Assembly (NCBI RefSeq): GCF_021560015.1
Contig: NZ_CP073588.1
Location: 2,914,001-2,978,000, forward strand
Source: Shewanella vesiculosa
GTDB lineage: Bacteria > Pseudomonadota > Gammaproteobacteria > Enterobacterales > Shewanellaceae
Direction: 5' to 3'
Length of the DNA stretch: 64,000 nt
Shown here: piece by piece, positions 19,613-29,263 of the stretch
Position numbering within the stretch: position 1 is the stretch's first letter
Layout of the letters: each line of letters starts with the position of its first letter
The notes under the pieces: model-generated
The model's database searches: none
Told to the model about the DNA's origin: nothing
What the model saw: the letters and a program-made list of their open reading frames with translations, nothing else
Program-made: the position numbers and the translations under genes

Positions 19613-20032
19613 ATGAATCATAAAAAAAAACTACCAGTCTCAAACCGTCGTTTTTGGATCGAACGGATCAGTAAAACGTCATTAAGAGCACTGCATATTA
19701 TCGGTATAGTGGGCAGTGGCGGCGGTATTATCTTTAATCTTGAATTATCTCTATGGCTTAATTATTGGATTATCGCGATTACATCTGGCGTACTGCTAAT
19801 GAGTTGGGAAATCATTAGAGATTGGCGCTGGTTAATCCAACTCAAAGGAGTATTAACCTTATTTAAAATCATATTGTTAGGATTTTTTATTCAAATAAGC
19901 CAATGCCATTCTGAATTAATCATCTTTATTATTTTATTATCTGTTATTGTATCTCATGGACCCGCCGGATTGCGGCATTATTCGATAGTGCACCGGAAGG
20001 TGATTCAGAGTAAAAAAGAAATAAAAGGCTAA
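19613..20032 (+). CDS. Hypothetical small membrane protein
   Basis: 139 residues with about four hydrophobic segments (approximately 27-47, 49-64, 79-95, 100-118) and basic ends; the N-terminus starts MNHKKKL and includes a run of nine A in the DNA. It resembles no family I can name. The ribosome site is weak. It is followed after 32 bases by another small membrane protein gene on the same strand, so the two may be co-transcribed. The GPAGLRHY motif near residue 122 is the only distinctive polar stretch. Confidence 0.6.
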   Translation: MNHKKKLPVSNRRFWIERISKTSLRALHIIGIVGSGGGIIFNLELSLWLNYWIIAITSGVLLMSWEIIRDWRWLIQLKGVLTLFKIILLGFFIQISQCHSELIIFIILLSVIVSHGPAGLRHYSIVHRKVIQSKKEIKG

Positions 20033-20064
20033 TACCCAACTATAAATGACTTTAAGGACATGGG

Positions 20065-20355
20065 ATGTTCCCTTACCCAGATCAATATCGCATAGCAATG
20101 CCGCCAATGACGACCGCTTTTATGGTGGCGTGGGCAATAGTGACTCACGCCATTTTTGCTGATGCTAGTCCATTTTCGCTTTATCCTCTGCTGGTGCTGT
20201 TTCCCGCAGTGATCGCCACACACCTGTATTTAATTTGGTTAGCAAAAGGCATGAGTCGACTTGATCAATGTTTTTATGCATTAGTGCATATCCCGCTCGC
20301 ATTTGTCGTGTGGACGTTTACCATAATGCACGTTAACGGCAATGCATTCTCTTAA
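20065..20355 (+). CDS. Hypothetical small membrane protein
   Basis: 96-residue protein with three hydrophobic segments (about 15-32, 38-60, 70-90) and no recognised domain. The ATG is preceded by AAGGA at a workable distance. It sits between another small membrane protein and rluA, all on the plus strand. No function is assigned. Confidence 0.6.
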   Translation: MFPYPDQYRIAMPPMTTAFMVAWAIVTHAIFADASPFSLYPLLVLFPAVIATHLYLIWLAKGMSRLDQCFYALVHIPLAFVVWTFTIMHVNGNAFS

Positions 20356-20440
20356 GTCGCCACTTCTCAGTACCATTCTATACTTGCACATCATAAGCCC
20401 TAACGGTATCTTTGCCGCGAATTGACTCACGAGAGCAACT

Positions 20441-21118
20441 ATGGCTGATTTCATATACAACCCACCCACCAGCCCTTGGCTGGATATTTTGTATCAAGAT
20501 AAAGATATTCTGGTCGCAAACAAACCCTCTGGACTGTTATCGGTACCGGGAAGAGAAGCCATTTATCATGACAGTATTTATGCGCGGGTTTTAGCTGAAC
20601 ACCCTCATGCCCAAATTGTACATCGCCTAGATATGGCAACCTCTGGGGTGATTGTCGTCGCACTTAGACGCAGTGCAGAGCGCGAATTAAAACGTCAATT
20701 TCGTGATAGAGAAACGGCCAAAACTTATTATGCTCGGGTTGCCGGCCACATGAAGCCTAGTATCACTCAGGTTGATTTACCACTCATTTGCGATTGGCCT
20801 AATAGACCCAAGCAAAAAGTCGACCACGCCATTGGCAAACCTTCGGTAACACTTGTCGAAGTTGTCAGTTACGGTGCTAAATCAACGTTAGTAAAACTCA
20901 CCCCAATTACGGGACGTTCTCATCAACTGAGAGTTCATATGATGGCGTTAGGGCACCCGATCCTTGGCGATGGATTCTATGCCGATCCTTTAGCAAAAAG
21001 CTTATCACCTAGGTTACTGCTGCATGCGGCAGCATTATCGATAACTCATCCGTACTCACGACAAGCAATGCATTTTGAAGCAGCCGTCACTTTCATGACG
21101 CCAACCGATGAACAGTAA
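20441..21118 (+). CDS. rluA: Dual-specificity rRNA/tRNA pseudouridine synthase RluA
   Basis: Converts uridine to pseudouridine in 23S rRNA and some tRNAs (positions 746 and 32 in E. coli). 225 residues, the short RluA form without an S4 domain. The catalytic motif HRLDMATSG contains the essential Asp64; later motifs TPITGRSHQLRVHMMALGHP and LLLHAAAL fit the RluA family. A GAGAG ribosome site precedes the ATG. Single-gene unit as far as can be seen. Confidence 0.93.
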   Translation: MADFIYNPPTSPWLDILYQDKDILVANKPSGLLSVPGREAIYHDSIYARVLAEHPHAQIVHRLDMATSGVIVVALRRSAERELKRQFRDRETAKTYYARVAGHMKPSITQVDLPLICDWPNRPKQKVDHAIGKPSVTLVEVVSYGAKSTLVKLTPITGRSHQLRVHMMALGHPILGDGFYADPLAKSLSPRLLLHAAALSITHPYSRQAMHFEAAVTFMTPTDEQ

Positions 21119-21216
21119 AAATTAAACATTATTAATAAATATGTGGATTGTAGTAGCTATTACGCAATGAAAGTCGTAGATTTATGGCCAATTAATGGTT
21201 TGTTAGGCTTAATATC

Positions 21217-21678
21217 GTGGATAGCTCATTTCATCGTGATGAATTAGATAATCATATTCTTACCGCACTGATGCAAGATGCCAGAACACCTTTTGCGGAA
21301 CTGGCGAAACGTTTCAATGTCAGTGCAGGGACAATTCATGTTCGCGTTGAAAAAATGAAACAAGCTGGCATTATCACCGGCGCGCAAATTACCGTTAACC
21401 CCAAAGCACTGGGTTATGATGTTTGCTGCTTTATTGGCATCAATTTAAAGAGTGCTGGCGATTATCCAGCAGCGATTGCCAAGCTAAATGAATTAGAAGA
21501 AGTGGTAGAAGCATATTATACCACTGGTAATTACTCGGTATTTGTAAAGGTAATGTGCCAATCTATCGATGGATTACAGCATGTGCTGATTAACCGTATC
21601 CAATCAATTGATGAAATCCAGTCTACTGAAACACTTATTAGCCTTCAAAACCCTATTGTCCGATCGGTAAAGCCCTAA
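21217..21678 (+). CDS. asnC: AsnC/Lrp-family transcriptional regulator
   Basis: 153-residue DNA-binding regulator of the feast/famine family. An N-terminal helix-turn-helix (about 10-55, PFAELAKRFNVSAGTIHVRVEKM) is joined to a C-terminal RAM ligand-binding domain (about 70-150). It resembles AsnC more than Lrp in length and in the ITGAQITVNPKALGYDVCCFIGI stretch, but the target gene asnA is not adjacent, so the symbol is tentative. The start is GTG at 21217, preceded by TTAGG. Confidence 0.82.
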   Translation: MDSSFHRDELDNHILTALMQDARTPFAELAKRFNVSAGTIHVRVEKMKQAGIITGAQITVNPKALGYDVCCFIGINLKSAGDYPAAIAKLNELEEVVEAYYTTGNYSVFVKVMCQSIDGLQHVLINRIQSIDEIQSTETLISLQNPIVRSVKP

Positions 21679-21969
21679 ATCATTGAGGGCTTAATCTCTT
21701 TCCCCATCTGTATTACCTTCAGAATTGTCAAACGCTACAAGAGCATTCCGTAACCTAAATCACAAACCTACACATACTTATTAACAATTAATTGCCTTTT
21801 TTTTAAATCGGAGTGTTACTTTTGTTAATTCTTTGTGCTACAAATGCTGTTGATGCGCCATAGAGTGCAACACATAAGCAGAAATTAATATAAACACCAT
21901 CACTTAATATACATCGTCTTAAACGATATCCCCTCCACATTGAGTGATGTATAAAACAAGGAAGAAGTT

Positions 21970-24900
21970 GTGAAGACAAAATTAGCTCTAGCCATTTCGG
22001 CTGCACTGATATCAAGTGCGACTTATGCAAATACACAATATAACTCTAACCAAACAGGCTTAGAACTGCTGTCTGCTAAAAACAACAACAAATCAGTTAT
22101 AAAATCTAACAACGTTGTTGCTCCTCAACGTTATATTGTTGAATTAGAGTCGCCTGCCATTGCAAAATACCAAGGTGGCATTTCTACTTTAGCCTCTACA
22201 GCTATTAAAGATAAAAATAGCAAATTAGACGTTCAATCTGCTCCAGTGAAAAGTTACGCATCTCATTTGCAAGCAGAACAAGCTGCATTTACAAAAGCAC
22301 TTTCAAAAGTGGCTTCAAATGCTAAAGTTGAGCGTCAGTTTAAGACACTATTTAACGGTGTGACCATTGTTGGCCAAGGGTTAACTGTTGAACAGATCAT
22401 GGCTATTCCAGGGGTTATCTCTGTATACCCTGAAGCAATGTACCAAACAAATATGGATGCTTCACTTGGCATTATTAATAGTGAAGCTATGTGGAATGCT
22501 GTTGATGGTATGGAAAATGCTGGTAAAGGTATCCGTGTTGCAATTATTGACGGCGGTATTCGTCCTGAAAACCCAATGTTCTCAGGAGAAGGTTTTACCG
22601 CTCCAACTTCTATGATGCCAACCGATGACTATTGTTCAACGGTGGATAGCTCATTCTGTAATGATAAACTGATTGTTGCACGTTGGTCACAACCAACATT
22701 TGCGGTATGCCCAGATGAATACATGAGCCCATTAGGCTACGGTGGCCACGGTACTCACGTTGCTGGTACCGCTGTAGGTAACAAAGTAGATACCACTTTC
22801 CAAGGTGTTGACGTTACATTATCAGGTGTCGCTCCAGCCGCATATTTAATGGCTTATAAAGCGCTGTATTCTACAGAAGATTGTTCTGGTGGCAGCGGTT
22901 CTAACATTATGCTGATGGAAGCATTAGAGCATGCTGTTAATGATGGTGCAGACGTAATCAATAACTCATGGGGTGGTGGAGCCGGTGCAGATCCAGCAAG
23001 CAGCCCATATAAAACAATGTTTGAAGCTGCTGAAGCTGCAGGTGTTGTTGTTGTAAGTGCTGCTGGTAATGATGGTAACGCAGCTAAATCAGTTGGTTGT
23101 CCTGGTTGTATTGAATCTGGTATCACTGTAGCTAACAGTACTACTGGCCGTTATTTTGCTAACAGCTTCAATGTTGGTGGTGATGATTTATTAGCGGTTC
23201 CAGGATCTGATACCATCATTGAGATGGATATTACTGCTCCAGTTATTTCAGCTCTAAATATCGATGCAGAAAACACTGAAGGCTGTGATGCATTTGCCGC
23301 TGATTCGTTTAAAGATGGCATTGCATTGATTTCACGTGGTACTTGTAACTTTAGTGATAAAGTAACTAATGCTCAAAACGCTGGTGCTAAAGCGGTTGTG
23401 GTTTACAACAATCGTGCTGGTGCTCCAATATCTATGTCAGTTCCAGGCATTACATTCCCTTCTGCTATGATCTCACAAGATGATGCCATGGCAATTATTG
23501 ATTCAATGGGTGACACTCCGATTCAAGGTACCATTGGTTCTGAAATTAAACGTATTGTCGCAAGCAACCTAGCAGATACAATTAATCAGTCTAGCTCTCG
23601 TGGCCCAAATGGTAATGAAAATATTCTTAAGCCTGATCTAGCAGCTCCAGGAACAGATATTTTATCAGCTTTCTCACCAGACGATGGTGGAGAAAACTTT
23701 AACATGATTACTGGTACCAGTATGGCCAGCCCACATGTTGCGGGTGCTGCTGCTTTATTAAGCCAATTACATCCAGATTGGTCATCAATTGACATTAAAA
23801 CAGCATTAACGTCCACATCTACAATTGATGGTATTTTAGATTATGATGCATCAACTCCGGCAACTCCTTTTGATATGGGTGCTGGTCGCATGGATCTTGA
23901 TGCTGCAGCAAAAGCAGTATTAACATTTGATAAGCCTTCAATTGCAGCAGACTCTTGTGTCGGTATCTGTACATTTACTCGTACGGTTTACAATAAAGGT
24001 GATGAAAAATCATCTTGGGCGCTTTCAGCAAGTTCTGATACTGCTGGCCTAATGATTTCCCCATCAACACTTGAACTTGAAGCGGGTGCATCTGCAACCT
24101 TTACCGTTACAGTTGACTCTACATTCAGTGAATATGGCGATTGGATCTTTGGTAATGTAATGATCACCAGCACTGAAGGTAAGCAAAACGCTCATCTTCC
24201 ATTAGCGGTATTAGCTAAAGAGTCTAGTGATTCATCATTAATCTCTACTTATACAACTGATACTGATATTACTGTTGCAGATCCTTTCACTGTAAAATCT
24301 GTTGTTAACAATACCATGTTCGAAAATACCGTTACTGTGACAGCCTCAGCTCCTAAGGGCACTAAGCTTACATCGAAAGATGATGTATCTGTTGCTATGA
24401 ACGGCGCATCGCAAAATGGTCTATCTGTTGATGAGAATACTGGTGTTATCACTTGGGTTGGTTCAATGGACTTGCCTGAAATGGTTACCACAAGTGGTGT
24501 AGGCTCATACCCAAGCGTTGCGGCCACAATGTACACACCAGCTTGTCTTGACGGTTGTGATGAAACATCATTTGTATTTAACGTCCCTGCATTTAAATAC
24601 AATGGTCAAACTTATACTCAAATCACAATGTCTGATAACGGTATAGTTATTCCAGGTAATAGTTCAACTGCTGGTACTTATGCTAATAAAGAACTACCAG
24701 ATAGCTCAAATCCTAATAATATCGTTGCTCCATTCTGGGCAGATTTTGATTTAAGCGATGGTACAGTTGGTGATACTGGCGGCGGATCTGTTTCTATTGA
24801 CGTAGTAGGAAATGCTACGACTAGTTGGTTGGTTGTTGAATGGAAAGATGCCCAGCTTTGGAATGATAATTCTGGAGATAAATACAGCTTCAGCGTTTGG

Positions 24901-25827
24901 TTCCAAACTGGCGATACTGAAGAAGTCACGTTTAACTACTTCGACATTCCAGGAATGCCAGCTAACGTAACCATAGGTGCAGAAAACATCAGCGGTAGCA
25001 TCGGAACAACTCATTACTATAATGGTGTAGGTTCTGCTGTAACAAATGACGACTATGTAGACGTCAAATCAACAACTGCGGGTAGTGTTGAAATCGGCTA
25101 TAAAGCTATGGTCACTGAGTTTAGCTTCGGCCAAGCTGATGCGCCATCACTAGATGAAGACACTTCTATGGAAGGTAATGTATTAGATAATGATACTAAA
25201 CCAGACCAAAAAGTGGCTCGTACTCAAGTAACGGGCGATGGCATGACAGCTAAAGCTCAACGCTTAATTGACGTATCTCCAGCAGGAAAACTAAGTACTG
25301 TTGCTCTTGTTGATAACGTGACTAATGGTGAGCTTACTTTGGCCGCTGACGGTTCATTTACTTATACACCAAAAGCAGACTTCACAGGTACAGACACATT
25401 CACTTATACATCTACTGATGAAGAAGGGAATCTGAGCACTCCTGCACAAGTTGTTATTACGGTGACTAACGTAAATGACGCTCCTACTGTTGCACCTTCA
25501 GGAATGAATAGTGCCGGTGGTTTCGTTGTAACAGCCAAGGCTAATGGTAAAGATATCGATGGTGATGCTTTAACGTATAATTGGGTCCAAACTGGTGGTA
25601 AGAGTGTTAACTTTACTAACGGTGGTCCAACAATTAACTTTACGGCTCCTATAGGTAATGACACCTTCACTTTCACTGTAACCGCATCTGACGGCGAACT
25701 GACAAGTGCGCCTGGTACTGCAACCATTAATGTCACCAAGGAAGAAGAGAAATCTTCTGGTGGTTCTATGGGTTGGTTAACCGCACTATTACTACCATTA
25801 GCTGCATTACGTCGTCGTAAGCACTAA
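21970..25827 (+). CDS. Secreted subtilisin-like protease with PA domain, cadherin-like repeats and GlyGly-CTERM tail
   Basis: 1285-residue S8 serine peptidase. A GTG start is preceded by GGAAG. It has a signal peptide (MKTKLALAISAALISSATYA), an I9-type propeptide (about 50-160), then the catalytic triad Asp194 (AIIDGGIRPE), His260 (GGHGTHVAGT) and Ser584 (GTSMASPHVAG), with oxyanion Asn in INNSWGGG. A protease-associated domain is inserted at about 435-515. After the catalytic domain come a Fn3-like region, a large beta-rich segment with CxxxC pairs, and cadherin/Ig-like repeats (about 1050-1255, with LDNDT and FTYTPKADFTGTDTFTY). The end (SSGGSMGW, hydrophobic stretch, RRRKH) is a GlyGly-CTERM signal processed by rhombosortase after type II secretion. 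Likely a nutrient-scavenging exoenzyme. It ends at a strong terminator. Confidence 0.93.
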   Translation: MKTKLALAISAALISSATYANTQYNSNQTGLELLSAKNNNKSVIKSNNVVAPQRYIVELESPAIAKYQGGISTLASTAIKDKNSKLDVQSAPVKSYASHLQAEQAAFTKALSKVASNAKVERQFKTLFNGVTIVGQGLTVEQIMAIPGVISVYPEAMYQTNMDASLGIINSEAMWNAVDGMENAGKGIRVAIIDGGIRPENPMFSGEGFTAPTSMMPTDDYCSTVDSSFCNDKLIVARWSQPTFAVCPDEYMSPLGYGGHGTHVAGTAVGNKVDTTFQGVDVTLSGVAPAAYLMAYKALYSTEDCSGGSGSNIMLMEALEHAVNDGADVINNSWGGGAGADPASSPYKTMFEAAEAAGVVVVSAAGNDGNAAKSVGCPGCIESGITVANSTTGRYFANSFNVGGDDLLAVPGSDTIIEMDITAPVISALNIDAENTEGCDAFAADSFKDGIALISRGTCNFSDKVTNAQNAGAKAVVVYNNRAGAPISMSVPGITFPSAMISQDDAMAIIDSMGDTPIQGTIGSEIKRIVASNLADTINQSSSRGPNGNENILKPDLAAPGTDILSAFSPDDGGENFNMITGTSMASPHVAGAAALLSQLHPDWSSIDIKTALTSTSTIDGILDYDASTPATPFDMGAGRMDLDAAAKAVLTFDKPSIAADSCVGICTFTRTVYNKGDEKSSWALSASSDTAGLMISPSTLELEAGASATFTVTVDSTFSEYGDWIFGNVMITSTEGKQNAHLPLAVLAKESSDSSLISTYTTDTDITVADPFTVKSVVNNTMFENTVTVTASAPKGTKLTSKDDVSVAMNGASQNGLSVDENTGVITWVGSMDLPEMVTTSGVGSYPSVAATMYTPACLDGCDETSFVFNVPAFKYNGQTYTQITMSDNGIVIPGNSSTAGTYANKELPDSSNPNNIVAPFWADFDLSDGTVGDTGGGSVSIDVVGNATTSWLVVEWKDAQLWNDNSGDKYSFSVWFQTGDTEEVTFNYFDIPGMPANVTIGAENISGSIGTTHYYNGVGSAVTNDDYVDVKSTTAGSVEIGYKAMVTEFSFGQADAPSLDEDTSMEGNVLDNDTKPDQKVARTQVTGDGMTAKAQRLIDVSPAGKLSTVALVDNVTNGELTLAADGSFTYTPKADFTGTDTFTYTSTDEEGNLSTPAQVVITVTNVNDAPTVAPSGMNSAGGFVVTAKANGKDIDGDALTYNWVQTGGKSVNFTNGGPTINFTAPIGNDTFTFTVTASDGELTSAPGTATINVTKEEEKSSGGSMGWLTALLLPLAALRRRKH

Positions 25828-25866
25828 TTATTAGTTATCATTAATTTGGCATTGCCAAAATGATAT

Positions 25867-25901
25867 AAAAAAACCAGCTGTATTATTCAGCTGGTTTTTT
25901 A
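25867..25901 (+). terminator. Terminator of the subtilase gene
   Basis: Stem AACCAGCTG / CAGCTGGTT with a TATTATT loop, followed by a run of T, 40 bases after the stop codon. Confidence 0.88.
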
Positions 25902-26116
25902 TTAGTTAAAGAAATTAATCAAATAATATTCTTCACCTTAGCTTGGCTAACATAAGCGACAAGTGAGATAACAACATTTACCTCATATCATATCAAACGG
26001 ATGATTTTTACTTACAAGGTGTCATAATCCATCGATTACCAACCGATGCAAGTCAATGATAGCGAGCAAGGCTAAAAGTTATTAAATAAACGCTCACTAT
26101 CCCTAACCCCGATCAA

Positions 26117-26815
26117 CTATTCCTCTTCATCTGATTCATCAGCATGAGCTGAAGCCTCAAACATCTCAATATTGGCTAATTGTCCAAACCAGAAATCTGA
26201 ACTGACCATCTTAAACTGACGTGATAAGCCTTCACTTGTAACAGATTCTAACTGCCATAATATGCCAGTTGCTTCTGGAAATTGTGTGCCGGTAATTTGA
26301 TCTTCAAACAATCGATGTAATAACACATCGGGAGATAACCCTGATGCTAAAAGACGTACCATAGATGCATGTAGCGACTGATCAAATATGCTTAAATCGT
26401 CTGCATCTGTTGCGGTCACATTAACCGTAAACTCAACGCCGGTAGGCTCAGCAAAGACACCATTAAAAGCTTCTCTCAATAATGCATAAGCACTAAAAAA
26501 GCCTTCATGAAGCAAGCAATCAGAATATTCTTCCCACATCCTGTCACCAATCATGTCATTACTTAACTGGTCAATTTTACCTTCTGCTAATTCAGTGAAT
26601 AAATGAGTTAAGACAATTTTAGCGGCTTCGGTGGCCTCTAAATCATTTAAAGACATCATGCACATTTCTCTAAGTTCAGACTCCTCCATATCATCTAAGC
26701 CATCATTTAAGCCCATAATAGCCATCAATTGAAGGTAATCTTTATTTGACCAGGCGTTAGGAATCTTGTTGATTTTACGAAAAGAACCAATTTGAACATT
26801 AAATTGTGCTGTCAT
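26117..26815 (-). CDS. Acidic protein of unknown function
   Basis: 232-residue soluble protein, rich in Asp and Glu and ending DESDEEE. Mostly helical by composition, with no signal peptide, membrane segment, cysteine cluster or recognisable domain. AAGGAG six bases before the ATG supports the start. It is isolated, with 289 bases after the subtilase terminator side and more than 800 bases upstream. No function is assigned; the acidic tail would suit a protein-binding role, but that is a guess. Confidence 0.7.
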   Translation of the reverse strand: MTAQFNVQIGSFRKINKIPNAWSNKDYLQLMAIMGLNDGLDDMEESELREMCMMSLNDLEATEAAKIVLTHLFTELAEGKIDQLSNDMIGDRMWEEYSDCLLHEGFFSAYALLREAFNGVFAEPTGVEFTVNVTATDADDLSIFDQSLHASMVRLLASGLSPDVLLHRLFEDQITGTQFPEATGILWQLESVTSEGLSRQFKMVSSDFWFGQLANIEMFEASAHADESDEEE

Positions 26816-27643
26816 GGAAACTCCTTCAGGTGAGCATCAAAAATTGACGCACATTACCCAAACTAAAGCCCTGCATGTAAGAGCGCAACACTAGATCGAT
26901 TTGAAAACAAAAAATGTGAGATAACAATTTACCGATATAAACCTAAGTCACTGATAATAAATGCTTTATTTTATACAAATAACACATTAAGCGTTATATT
27001 AAACTTTGTTTATATGGTATTAATTTAGTTAATAATTAAACATCATATTGTGAGTTATTTCTTTGGATTAAATATGAAACAGCCAGAAAGTACGTAATTG
27101 TTAGCGATGACAATTAGATGAACAATGAACATTATCAATGAACAACTGACCTACCCGAACCAGATATATCACTGCTACGCTTGCCGTTAATGGCCAAGTC
27201 TTATGGCCAACGTTTTAACTTCATTTAAATTTCATCATTCTGCTCATTAGGTGTCCATCAAGCATTATATTGATAGAACAATGTATCGCTATAACAAGCA
27301 GTAACGTATTTTTTTTAGCTCTTTATTTGCTCCAGAAAAATAAAATGACCTTTATGTCGATATCTATTTTATTTTTAACTTCTATAACGCGTTCCATTAG
27401 TTGATCATCCCAACAGTTAGCGTCGTTATGCTCAGCTCAATTTGAAGTCGCTATCATAATTATCTGAACTCTGAATAGGCAAATGTGAACCTAAGTCGCT
27501 ATAAAGCAATAATACTCAGGCTTTACAATGAGCTCACAAGCCAGCAATAACGTTTTGCAAGTCAAATTATACTTACTGTCTCGAGGTCGTATACTGGCGT
27601 TGCTAAAAGGAAGATTTATGGGTCACTATTGAATTATAGGCAT
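26816..27643. other. Long gene-free region
   Basis: About 830 AT-rich bases with no open frame that looks coding, no clear hairpin with a T tract and no repeat. The first part must include the minus-strand promoter of the acidic protein gene. Next to the tRNA-Leu gene such space can be a scar of past integration, but no duplicate tRNA end was seen. Confidence 0.5.
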
Positions 27644-27678
27644 AAAAAAAGCCCCGTTCGATTAAGAACAGGGCTTTA
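27644..27678 (-). terminator. Terminator of tRNA-Leu
   Basis: Stem AAAGCCCTGTTC / GAACGGGGCTTT (one G-T pair) read on the minus strand and followed by a run of T, starting six bases after the tRNA 3' end. Confidence 0.88.
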
Positions 27679-27683
27679 AATAA

Positions 27684-27768
27684 TGGTACCTGAGGTCGGA
27701 CTCGAACCGACACGCCGCGAAGCAGGGGATTTTGAATCCCCCATGTATACCAATTTCATCACTCAGGC
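27684..27768 (-). tRNA. tRNA-Leu (anticodon CAA)
   Basis: Read on the minus strand it folds as a class II tRNA with a long variable arm (GCTTCGCGGC region). The acceptor GCCTGAG pairs with CTCAGGT, the anticodon stem-loop is GGGGA-TTCAAAA-TCCCC with CAA at positions 34-36, the T arm is GTCGG-TTCGAGT-CCGAC, and CCA is encoded. Total 85 bases. It is a stand-alone gene with its own terminator. Leu tRNA genes of this class are common integration sites, but no integrase is present. Confidence 0.95.
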
Positions 27769-28042
27769 AAAGACTTGTAAACTATATTTAGCTTTGCAAA
27801 AAAATCTGCTATGAGCAAATATCTTTGCAAAACTAACCATTAAATTAATCGACTTATGTTGTCACAATTGAGTGTTGGCGATTATACCTTTGCATTTAAT
27901 AATCGCAAGTACTTTACCTATTATTTCTATAAAAAACACTCAATTGCTCAAAAGTCATTCATAGTGCCAAATAACAATGGCTGATGGTTTTTGTGAGCTA
28001 ATTAGCAGTTTCACACAAATATAACATTATCACTGCTGAAGA

Positions 28043-28056
28043 TTGATCAAGATCAG
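28043..28056 (+). promoter_or_regulatory. FNR/CRP-family box upstream of the DUF3149 gene
   Basis: TTGATCAAGATCAG matches the FNR consensus TTGAT-N4-ATCAA at nine of ten positions. It lies 62 bases before the ATG at 28118, a suitable activating position. Suggests oxygen or electron-acceptor control (EtrA or Crp in Shewanella terms). Confidence 0.55.
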
Positions 28057-28117
28057 TATCACGACAGAGTTTTGACTTTATGATGATCATGATTTCACAT
28101 TCCAGAGGATAAATATC

Positions 28118-28249
28118 ATGGCATTTTGGTTAGATTTAATGTTTGGTAACGCAATAGGATTACTATCGATGACTGTAATCTTTTGTACCTTTGGAATAAT
28201 GTCTTATCTAATGTGGATGTTTATTGTGAAGTCTGCACCTACTAAGTGA
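28118..28249 (+). CDS. DUF3149 small membrane protein (43 residues)
   Basis: Short gene missed by length cut-offs. The translation starts MAFWLDLMFGNAIGLLSM and ends VKSAPTK, with one long hydrophobic helix (about 13-37). The WLDLMFGN-xGLLSM pattern and the single membrane helix fit DUF3149, a small family of unknown function in gammaproteobacteria. AGAGGA lies nine bases before the ATG, an FNR-like box is upstream and a strong terminator follows about 110 bases later, so it looks like a complete single-gene unit. Function unknown; association with a respiratory complex is a plausible guess. Confidence 0.8.
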   Translation: MAFWLDLMFGNAIGLLSMTVIFCTFGIMSYLMWMFIVKSAPTK

Positions 28250-28360
28250 GTCTCTAACTAGGCTAAGTATTTTACTGCTTATTATTTCATGATCAATATG
28301 GATTCTTCCTTGCGAATCATACATTGGCGATAAAACACATGGAGTGTTTTTATGTCAAGT

Positions 28361-28388
28361 TGGGGGCTATATGGCCCCCATTTTTTTA
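28361..28388 (+). terminator. Terminator after the DUF3149 gene
   Basis: Stem TGGGGGC / GCCCCCA with a TATATG loop followed by seven T. It lies between the DUF3149 gene and the convergent SieB-like gene. Confidence 0.85.
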
Positions 28389-28422
28389 TTTATACCAATC
28401 AAATACTGCACAAAATATTAAA

Positions 28423-29034
28423 TTAAGCGGCATGCTTGCGTGATTGAACCAAGCCATTAATAAAATGTGGACGTGTTTTGATTAGATAGGTCATTTCCTC
28501 AGCACTCGGCTCACCTGCTGGTAAACGTAATACATCGCGATTTAAATAATTTCGCGCCGGCATCGATATCTTGTATTCTGCCGTTGGTCCTTGAATCGCA
28601 TAGTGGCGCTCATTTCCAAGCATCTCAAGTATACTGCTATGAACTAGATTTTTAACTGCTAACTCATTTTGCGGCAGGGTTAAAATAGTCTGTCCCTGTA
28701 AAAAGAATTCGCGTAACAAGGCTCGTTCTGCCGGATCGAGTAGTTTCACTTTTGCTTCGATGGTTTCTACTGTGCGTTTTTGGCGAAAAAACACAATAGA
28801 CTCATCAACCACAAAGGCAAAAATTTGACTTAAAAAATACGCGACTCCCATTATTAATCCTAAGCCAATAAACTGACCATATTGATTGACTAGGTGATCT
28901 AACGATAAAAACGCCAGTAAATCTTTAGGCGCAAACAGTAAACTAGTACATGTTACAACAACCCATGTCATAGCACTTACGAATAAACGTTTGCTATTAA
29001 ACAACTTTATTGAACCTACTTTTATTTTCATCAT
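28423..29034 (-). CDS. SieB-like (superinfection exclusion B family) membrane protein
   Basis: 203-residue inner-membrane protein. Two hydrophobic segments (about 17-35 and 52-75) are followed by a cytoplasmic domain with KLLDPAERALLREFFLQG and a strand/helix region including ILEMLGNERHYA. This two-helix plus LxxxE-LLxxF layout is that of the superinfection exclusion protein B family, named for lambda/P22 SieB, which aborts growth of other phages. Chromosomal members in marine bacteria are common and mostly uncharacterised. It stands alone near tRNA-Leu. The start could be either of two adjacent ATGs. Family placement is by pattern, with moderate certainty. Confidence 0.6.
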   Translation of the reverse strand: MMKIKVGSIKLFNSKRLFVSAMTWVVVTCTSLLFAPKDLLAFLSLDHLVNQYGQFIGLGLIMGVAYFLSQIFAFVVDESIVFFRQKRTVETIEAKVKLLDPAERALLREFFLQGQTILTLPQNELAVKNLVHSSILEMLGNERHYAIQGPTAEYKISMPARNYLNRDVLRLPAGEPSAEEMTYLIKTRPHFINGLVQSRKHAA

Positions 29035-29263
29035 AGCGTACCCGCAGTGTCAGATTTTTGATCATACTGACTTAAAGCAAAATATATGCCATAAAAAACA
29101 TCACTAACATTATCTTTATTTACACCATTTCAATTCCATATTAGGACATTCAAGCTATGCTTGAATAAAATTCAGAAAGTTGGAATTAACACTAGCGCAA
29201 CAAGCTGTAAGCTCGTATTTTATATGTCACTCATCATTGATAATTAATCACATTGAAGAAAAT

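Noticed and set aside
20029..20223. Minus-strand open frame of 64 residues
   Set aside because: Antisense of a better supported membrane protein gene.
29180..29263. TTG start extending the histidine kinase by 28 residues
   Set aside because: No ribosome site, and the extension is not membrane- or signal-like; the ATG at 29264 fits better.
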